Shown piece by piece: positions 42,929 to 48,348 of a stretch of DNA of 48,348 nt. The notes beneath the pieces were generated by a model. The model ran no database searches, was not told the DNA's origin, and was given only the letters and a program-made list of their open reading frames with translations. Origin of the DNA: Acidobacteriota bacterium (GTDB taxonomy: Bacteria > Acidobacteriota > Vicinamibacteria > Vicinamibacterales > JAFNAJ01); NCBI GenBank assembly GCA_023384575.1, contig JAHDVP010000018.1:1-48348 (forward strand). The letters run 5' to 3'. How positions within the stretch are numbered: the stretch's first letter is position 1; each line of letters starts with the position of its first letter. The translations under genes and the position numbers were made by a program.

Positions 42929-44227
42929 TCAGAACCCGAACGCCCGCGGCAGCCAGAGGCTCAGCTGCGGGAAGAGAATCACCAGCACGAGCACGACGAT
43001 CATCGACAGATGGAGGGGGACGAGCGGTCGGACGACCTCGGTGATCGACGAGCCCGCCACTGCGCAGCCGACGAACAACACGCTCCCCACCGGCGGCGTG
43101 CACAGCCCGATGCACAGGTTCACGACCATCACCACCCCGAAGTGCACGGGATCCATGCCGAGCCCCACCATCGCGGGAAGGAAGATCGGCGTGAAGACGA
43201 GCACCGCCGGCGTCATGTCCATGAACGTCCCGACGGCGAGCAGCAGGACGTTGATGAGGAGGAGCACCACCACGGGATCCCGCGAGAGCGTGAGCAGGCC
43301 CGCCGCGACCCGTTGCGGGATGTTCTCGAACGCCATCACCCACGACATCGCCATCGACGTGCCGACGAGCAGCATCACGACGGCCGTCGTCGTGGCGGTG
43401 CGCAGCAGGATGTCCGGCAGTTCCGCGACCCGTACCTCCCGGTAGACGACCACCGACAGCACGAACGTGTAGACGACCGCCACGGCCGACGCCTCGGTGG
43501 CCGTGAAGACGCCCGCCACGATGCCGCCCATGATCACGACGAGCAGGAGCAGGCTCGGCACGGCGTCGAAGAACCGCCGCACCCCCTCGGCCGCTCCGAA
43601 GCGGCGCCCGATCGGGTAGCCGCGCCGCAGGGCCATGGCGCCGGCCGTCGCCATCAGGCCGAGGCCGAGCAGGAGGCCCGGGACGTACCCGGCCAGGAAC
43701 AGCGCCGCAATCGACACGCCGCCGCTCGCCAGCGAGAACACGATGAGGATGTTGCTCGGCGGGATGATGAGGCCCGTGGTCGACGAGGTGATGTTCACCG
43801 CGGCGCCGAAGTGGCGGCCGTAGCCCTCGCGCTGCATCAGCGGGTGCATGAAGCCGCCGATGGCGGCGGCCGCGGCCACCGCCGAGCCCGAGATCGATCC
43901 GAACAGCATGCAGCCCACGATGTTGACGTACGCGAGGCTGCCCGGCAGCCAGCCGACGAGGACCCCGGCGAAGTCGACGAGCCGGCGCGCGATGCCCCCT
44001 CGGTTCATCAGTTCGCCCGAGAGGATGAAGAAGGGGATGGCGACGAGCGCGAAGCTGTCGATACCGGTGGCCATGCGCTGCGCGACCGTCGTCAGGGCCG
44101 GCAGCGGGCTCACCGCGAGCAGCAGCGTCACGGCGCTCGCCGAGCCGATGGCGAACGCGATGGGCACGCCCGCGAGCAGCAGGACGACGAAGACGAGCGC
44201 CAGGACGCCGATCGCGGCCGCTTCCAT
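42929..44227 (-). CDS. dctM: TRAP transporter large permease (DctM)
   Basis: A 432-residue inner-membrane permease with 11-12 segments, from the 4TM-12TM TRAP system that moves carboxylates or similar acids using the sodium gradient. Family motifs are present: AIPFFILSGELMNRGGIARRLVDF, GSISGSAVAAAAAIGGFMHPLM, ITSSTTGLIIPPSNILIVFSL, FTATEASAVAVVYTF, and GLCTPPVGSVLFVGC. The start ATG at 44227 follows the small-permease stop by 17 bases. It is the last gene of the operon and ends beside a repeat-rich region. Confidence 0.95.
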   Translation of the reverse strand: MEAAAIGVLALVFVVLLLAGVPIAFAIGSASAVTLLLAVSPLPALTTVAQRMATGIDSFALVAIPFFILSGELMNRGGIARRLVDFAGVLVGWLPGSLAYVNIVGCMLFGSISGSAVAAAAAIGGFMHPLMQREGYGRHFGAAVNITSSTTGLIIPPSNILIVFSLASGGVSIAALFLAGYVPGLLLGLGLMATAGAMALRRGYPIGRRFGAAEGVRRFFDAVPSLLLLVVIMGGIVAGVFTATEASAVAVVYTFVLSVVVYREVRVAELPDILLRTATTTAVVMLLVGTSMAMSWVMAFENIPQRVAAGLLTLSRDPVVVLLLINVLLLAVGTFMDMTPAVLVFTPIFLPAMVGLGMDPVHFGVVMVVNLCIGLCTPPVGSVLFVGCAVAGSSITEVVRPLVPLHLSMIVVLVLVILFPQLSLWLPRAFGF

Positions 44228-44244
44228 GGTGTGCTGGCCACGAG

Positions 44245-44745
44245 TCAGGGAAGGCCGGCGGCCTCCGCTTCGCGCGAGACGTTCGGCGCGTCGAGCCACG
44301 CCGCCGCCGCGTACAGCATGATCACCAGGCCGCTCAGCGGCACGACGAGGTACACGTAGCCGAGGCTGACCTGCAGGGCCGCCGACACCTGCGCGAGCGC
44401 GAAGCTGATGTAGACGAGGCGCGCTCCGCCGACCACCATCGTGGTCAGCGCGAAGAGGAACACCGTCGCCTGGATGGCGCGCTCCACGCGGCGGCGCCGC
44501 GCGCCCGCAAGGCGGGTCGTGACGAGGTCGATCGCCAGGTGCAGGCGCTGCCCCGCGGCGTACGCGCCCCCGAGCAGCGTGAGCCAGATCAGCAGGTAGC
44601 GCGCGAGTTCCTCCGTGTACGAGCTCGGCGTCGCCAGCACGAACCGCGTGAAGACCTGCCACACGACGTTCACCACCATCACCGCCATGATGACGACGAG
44701 CATCGTGGCGAGCAGCCGGTCGATCGCCGCTCGGAGGCGCACCAT
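44245..44745 (-). CDS. dctQ: TRAP transporter small permease (DctQ)
   Basis: A 166-residue protein with four hydrophobic helices (LLATMLVVIMAVMVVNVVWQ, YLLIWLTLLGGAYAAG, ATVFLFALTTMVVGG and VYLVVPLSGLVIMLYA). The STEELAR-like SYTEELARYLLIWLTLLGGA motif typifies DctQ. It pairs with the large permease to bind the substrate-loaded periplasmic protein. The start ATG overlaps the dctP stop by one base (TGATG at 44747-44743), so expression is coupled. Confidence 0.92.
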   Translation of the reverse strand: MVRLRAAIDRLLATMLVVIMAVMVVNVVWQVFTRFVLATPSSYTEELARYLLIWLTLLGGAYAAGQRLHLAIDLVTTRLAGARRRRVERAIQATVFLFALTTMVVGGARLVYISFALAQVSAALQVSLGYVYLVVPLSGLVIMLYAAAAWLDAPNVSREAEAAGLP

Positions 44746-45770
44746 CACCTGGTCTCCCGCCCGGGACCGAGCGCGTCGATCCGGGCCATCAACGGGCCAA
44801 TGTCCGGATCGCGCCGGAACTCCTCGTGCAGCGACCGCACGCGAGCGGCAAACGGCGCCCGGTCCGGCGTGATGATCTCCACGCCCGCCGCCGCGAGCGC
44901 GCGCAGCGCGTCCTCGGTCGCCTCGTGCCACAGCGCGGCCTGGTAGACGAACGACTCGTCGGCCGACTCCTGCAGCCACCGCTGCTCGTCGGCCGAGAGG
45001 TCGTTCCACACCGCCGTGCCGACCAGCAGCACGTCGGGCACGGTCGTGTGCTCGCTGAGCACGTAGTACCTGCAGACCTCGTAGTGGCGCGACGAGTAGA
45101 AGCTGGGCGGGTTGTTCTCCGCGCCGTCGACGATGCCCTGCTGGAGGGCAGTGTACAGCTCGTTCCAGCCGAGCGGCGTGGCCGACCCGCCGAGCGCCTG
45201 CACCATCCTCACCGCCGAGGGGCTCTCCTGCGTGCGGATCTTCAGCCCGGCGAGATCGTCCGGCGACCGGATCGGACGCGGCCTCGTGTAGAAGCTCCGG
45301 GTCCCCGAGTCGTAGTAGACGAGCCCGCGCACGCGCACCCGCTCGGTCGAGAGCAGCAGCTCGCGTCCGACTTCGCTCGCCAGCACGCGCTCGCGATGCG
45401 CCTGGTCCACGAACAGGTACGGGACGCCGTAGATCCGGAAGACGGGCACGAAGCTCTCGAGCACCGCCGACGAGACCTTCGTCATGCCGAGGCTGCCGAT
45501 CTGCAGCAGCTCGATCAGCTCGCGCTCGGTCCCGAGCTGCTGGCTCGGGTAGATGTCGACGCGCATCCGCCCGCCCGACTTCTCACGCAACCGTTCTCCG
45601 AGGAAGACCATGCCCCGGTGCACCGGATGGCTGGCCTCGAGGGTGTGCCCGAGCCTGATCACCGTCGTGGCGGTACCACCCGCGCAGCCGCCGAGCCAGG
45701 CGGCGGCCCCGCACGCGGCCGCCGCGGCGAGCCACCGGCGCCGACCCGTCCCACCGCTGCGGTCCCTCAT
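44745..45770 (-). CDS. dctP: TRAP transporter solute-binding protein (DctP), lipoprotein
   Basis: A 341-residue periplasmic binding protein. The N-terminus GRRRWLAAAAACGAAAWLGGC is a lipoprotein signal with the lipobox LGGC, and its twin-arginine-like start leaves Tat export possible. Diagnostic DctP features are IRLGHTLEASHPVHRGM, SGGRMRVDIYPSQQLGTERELIELLQIGSLGM, DDLAGLKIRTQESPSAVRMVQALGGSATPLGWNELYTALQQGIVDGAENNPPSFYSSRHYEV. The Arg in IRTQ and the Asn in AENN are the usual ligand carboxylate contacts, so an organic acid ligand is expected. The start overlaps the sensor-kinase stop (ATGA). Confidence 0.94.
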   Translation of the reverse strand: MRDRSGGTGRRRWLAAAAACGAAAWLGGCAGGTATTVIRLGHTLEASHPVHRGMVFLGERLREKSGGRMRVDIYPSQQLGTERELIELLQIGSLGMTKVSSAVLESFVPVFRIYGVPYLFVDQAHRERVLASEVGRELLLSTERVRVRGLVYYDSGTRSFYTRPRPIRSPDDLAGLKIRTQESPSAVRMVQALGGSATPLGWNELYTALQQGIVDGAENNPPSFYSSRHYEVCRYYVLSEHTTVPDVLLVGTAVWNDLSADEQRWLQESADESFVYQAALWHEATEDALRALAAAGVEIITPDRAPFAARVRSLHEEFRRDPDIGPLMARIDALGPGRETR

Positions 45771-48262
45771 GACGGGTCCGGCGCGGTCCCCGCGCCGGGC
45801 GGGTGCGTGGCGCGCCGGTCGAACAGCCGGCCCACCGCTCCGGCGAGCTCCTCGGTGGTGAAGGGCTTCGCGACAAACGGCGCGCCGGCCGGCACGCTGG
45901 CGGGCGACCCCTCCGCGGCTTCGGAGTACCCCGAAATGAACAGCGCCCGCAGGCCCGGCCGTGAACGCCGCAGCTCGGCGACGAGCTCCGGCCCGCTCAT
46001 CTGGGGCATGGCGACGTCGCTCACGACGGCATCGATGGGGCGGCCGTCGCAGAGCGCCATCGCCTGCTCGGGCGTCGCCGCCTCGACCACCCTGTAGCCG
46101 AAGCGCGCGAGCGCGTCCCGGGCGAGCGCGCGCACGCTGTCGTCGTCTTCGACGAGCAGCAGCGTCTCGTGACCCTGTCGCACGCGCGGCGCGGTATCCG
46201 TTTTCGGCTCCCGGCGCCGTGGCTTCGGCGTGCGAGGAAGGAACACCCGGAAGGTGGCGCCCTGCCCCGGGCGGCTCTCGACGTCGATGCCGCCCCCGCT
46301 CTGCGTCAGGATGCCGTGGACCATCGGCAGGCCGAGCCCGGTGCCCTGGCCCACCGGGCGCGTGGTGAAGAACGGCTCGAACAGGTGAGGCAGGTGCGCG
46401 GCGTCGATGCCGTGGCCGGTGTCGGCCACCGTCAGGAGGACGTGATCTCCGGGTGTGAGGCCGGAGGGCCAGGCGGGGCCCCCGTCGACGGTCACGTTGG
46501 CGGTCGACATCGTCAGGCGTCCACCGCCAGGCATCGCGTCCCGGGCGTTGAGGGCGAGGTTCACGACGACCTGCTCCAGCTGATTGGGGTCGGCTTCGAC
46601 CGGCCACAGATCTTCGGCCGGCGTGAAGACGAAGTCCACGTGCTCGCCGATGAGCCTCTCGAGCAGGCCACCGATGTCGATCAGGACCTGGTTGAGATCG
46701 ATCACCTGGGGACGCAGCATCTGCTTGCGGCCGAACGCGAGCAGCTGCCGCGTCAGTGTGGCCGCGCGCTGCGCCGACTTCTTCACCTCGAGCGCGTCGG
46801 CCCGCCCGGCCGGGTCGTGGCCGAGCCGATCGATGATGAGCTCGGTGTAGCCGATGATGGCCGTGAGCAGGTTGTTGAAGTCGTGCGCGATGCCGCCGGC
46901 GAGCCGCCCGATGGCCTCGACCTTCTGCGACTGCCGGAGCTGTTCCTCGAGGTGTATGCGGCGACTCGTGTCGCGCGCGATGGCGAGGATCCGCCGGCCG
47001 GAGCCGCGGGACAGGCTCACCTCGGCCGGCACCACGCCGTCGGCGCCGACCCGCAGCCGCCACTCGTGAGAGGCCCGCTGCCCCTCACCGAGCTGCGAGA
47101 ACGCCGCGTCCCACTCCGCCGCGTGGCCGGGCTCGAGGACCTCGACGAACGCGCGGCCGAGCGCGCCGCGCGACGGCCGCCCCAGCATCGCCACCGCCGC
47201 CGAGTTCATCTCGACGATCCGTCCCTGTAGGTCGAGCACGAACACGCCGTCGGCCGCCTGCTCCACGAGATCGCGATAGCGCTGTTCGGTCCGCTCGCTC
47301 CGGAGGTACATCCACGCGAAGGCCACGAGCGCGAGCGAGAGCAGCGCGAAGGGCAGCAACTGATGGGCGAAGGTCGCGCGCACCGGGGCGATGGCGACCT
47401 CGATGGGCGCGTCGGTCTGGACGAGGAGCGGGAGGCCGGCGACATCCACGGTGGCCCACGCGACGATGCGGCGTCCGGCGGGCGTGTCGAACAGCCGCGC
47501 CCCGTCGCGATGGCCCTCGATCTCGGCCCAGTGGTCGCTCGACGCTGGCCAGTGCGCCTCCACCTCGGCGGCCGCGTGCGTCACCCGCAGTGGTCGCTGG
47601 CGCAGGAGCCTCGCGCCCTCGGTCGAGGCGATGGCCAGCGCCGTGTCGCTCATGCCCTCCAGCACCGGATCGAAGAAGCTGACGGCGAGGCCGGCCAGGT
47701 CGATCCGCGTGGCCAGCCACCCGAGGTACTCTCCGGTGGCCGTGGGGAAGTTGGGGCTCGTCGCCGTGTGGAAGATGGGGATCACGAGGTCGAGAGAGGC
47801 CGGAGTCTCGCCGTCGTCTGGCTGGACGAAGGCCTTCGCCTCGTCGCTGGTCGACGCCGACCGCGCCCACGCCCAGACCTCGGCGGCCATCGCGGCCCCG
47901 GGCGCGAGCGCGTCCATGCCCGGGCGCCAGGACCGCGCGCGCCCGTCCGGTGTGCCCCTGATGATCTCGGCTCCGACTCGAGGGTCGCGGCTCGAGAGGC
48001 CCTGGGCCAGTCGGCTCGGCAGGAACACTTCGTCGACCTGCTGCACGCTGGGGATCGCGCCAAGCTGGTGCAGGGCGGCAATCCGGGCTTCGAGTTCGAC
48101 TTCGAGGCCCACGGCGATCGTGCGCGCGATCGCGCGTTGGCGCGCAGCGCGCTGTTCTGCCGCTGCGTTGACGGAGCGGTCGTAGTTGCCGGCGACGAGC
48201 CACACGATGCCGAACAGCAGCAGCGTGGTTGCCGCCACGACGACCGTCGTCCGAAGTCGCAT
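45767..48262 (-). CDS. Hybrid sensor histidine kinase (periplasmic sensor, PAS, HisKA, HATPase, REC)
   Basis: An 831-residue membrane kinase. One N-terminal membrane segment (about 6-26) and another (about 300-320) enclose a periplasmic sensor domain of some 270 residues, possibly dCache-like. A PAS domain (about 325-435), HisKA with the phospho-accepting His in GGIAHDFNN (about H460), an HATPase domain (NLALNARDAMPGGG, DTGHGID, GTGLGLPMVHGI) and a C-terminal receiver (LLLVEDDDS, VVSDVAMPQMSG with about D749) follow. ATG 48262 follows AAGG with five-base spacing; a GTG six bases upstream is an alternative. The stop overlaps dctP, so sensing and TRAP uptake are made together. No separate response regulator is in view. 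Confidence 0.93.
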   Translation of the reverse strand: MRLRTTVVVAATTLLLFGIVWLVAGNYDRSVNAAAEQRAARQRAIARTIAVGLEVELEARIAALHQLGAIPSVQQVDEVFLPSRLAQGLSSRDPRVGAEIIRGTPDGRARSWRPGMDALAPGAAMAAEVWAWARSASTSDEAKAFVQPDDGETPASLDLVIPIFHTATSPNFPTATGEYLGWLATRIDLAGLAVSFFDPVLEGMSDTALAIASTEGARLLRQRPLRVTHAAAEVEAHWPASSDHWAEIEGHRDGARLFDTPAGRRIVAWATVDVAGLPLLVQTDAPIEVAIAPVRATFAHQLLPFALLSLALVAFAWMYLRSERTEQRYRDLVEQAADGVFVLDLQGRIVEMNSAAVAMLGRPSRGALGRAFVEVLEPGHAAEWDAAFSQLGEGQRASHEWRLRVGADGVVPAEVSLSRGSGRRILAIARDTSRRIHLEEQLRQSQKVEAIGRLAGGIAHDFNNLLTAIIGYTELIIDRLGHDPAGRADALEVKKSAQRAATLTRQLLAFGRKQMLRPQVIDLNQVLIDIGGLLERLIGEHVDFVFTPAEDLWPVEADPNQLEQVVVNLALNARDAMPGGGRLTMSTANVTVDGGPAWPSGLTPGDHVLLTVADTGHGIDAAHLPHLFEPFFTTRPVGQGTGLGLPMVHGILTQSGGGIDVESRPGQGATFRVFLPRTPKPRRREPKTDTAPRVRQGHETLLLVEDDDSVRALARDALARFGYRVVEAATPEQAMALCDGRPIDAVVSDVAMPQMSGPELVAELRRSRPGLRALFISGYSEAAEGSPASVPAGAPFVAKPFTTEELAGAVGRLFDRRATHPPGAGTAPDPS

Positions 48263-48277
48263 GGGCACCTTGCGCGT

Positions 48278-48283
48278 ATCGTA
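48278..48283 (-). promoter_or_regulatory. -10 box of the sensor kinase-TRAP operon
   Basis: TACGAT on the minus strand ends 15 bases before the ATG at 48262, giving a short leader of about 8-10 bases. The sequence upstream of 48290 to the window end shows no gene. Confidence 0.4.
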
Positions 48284-48348
48284 GCCTCGAACCGCGGCCT
48301 GCGGCCACCCCTCTGTCCTCTTCCCCTCTGCGATGTTCCCCGCGGCCG

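Overview
The window is about 48 kb of very GC-rich bacterial chromosome carrying 32 protein genes and 2 tRNAs. It has no insertion sequence, phage gene or CRISPR array. The gene families point to Acidobacteriota, probably class Vicinamibacteria. These are carboxypeptidase-like/TonB-dependent receptors, a DUF5916 barrel, an ECF sigma factor paired with a Ser/Thr kinase-WD40 protein, DinB-like and e(P4) proteins, a TRAP transporter and a Ku/LigD pair. The taxonomic placement is an inference from gene content; there is no rRNA or marker gene to confirm it.

Layout. Positions 1-4.9 kb hold tRNA-Arg(TCG), a PLP-dependent Cys/Met-metabolism enzyme, and a divergent ligD/ku pair that forms a two-gene non-homologous end-joining (NHEJ) module with back-to-back promoters. 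Positions 4.9-13.3 kb hold a SulP anion transporter, a DUF1684 plus GH5-like glycosidase pair, a DUF5916 outer-membrane barrel, an e(P4)-type lipoprotein phosphatase, QueD behind a strongly structured leader, and a DinB-fold protein. Positions 13.4-19.4 kb hold tRNA-His, a GGDEF diguanylate cyclase and an RND efflux adaptor/pump pair. Positions 19.4-26.9 kb are a co-directional minus-strand run: winged-helix regulator, hypC, hypD, hypE, a CPA2/TrkA antiporter and a membrane-fused spermidine synthase-like protein. Positions 27-33.3 kb hold a TonB-receptor-like protein, a TPR/membrane protein pair, a METTL7-like methyltransferase and an NhaC antiporter. Positions 33.6-37.4 kb hold the translationally overlapping ECF sigma factor and kinase-WD40 protein. 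Positions 37.5-42.7 kb hold a secreted esterase and a large TonB-dependent receptor. Positions 42.9-48.3 kb hold a TRAP transporter operon (dctP-dctQ-dctM) translationally coupled to a hybrid histidine kinase.

Common features. Many genes are preceded by a TAnnnT-type -10 box standing out of GC-rich sequence, and several of these boxes lie so close to the start codon that leaderless transcripts are likely (ligD, the regulator at 26.9 kb, the esterase). Intergenic gaps carry small repeat families: a GCCTGTAGCC family at three loci, seven perfect CCAACAA heptamers, a 52-bp tandem repeat and a 17-bp tandem duplication. Two outer-membrane protein genes contain eight-G runs.

The points most worth following up are the queD leader with mutually exclusive helices, the ligD/ku control region, the hypCDE-antiporter run without a local hydrogenase, and a possible AUC start codon behind a perfect Shine-Dalgarno sequence. 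I did not find a clearly new multi-gene system; these are the best candidates for undescribed biology.
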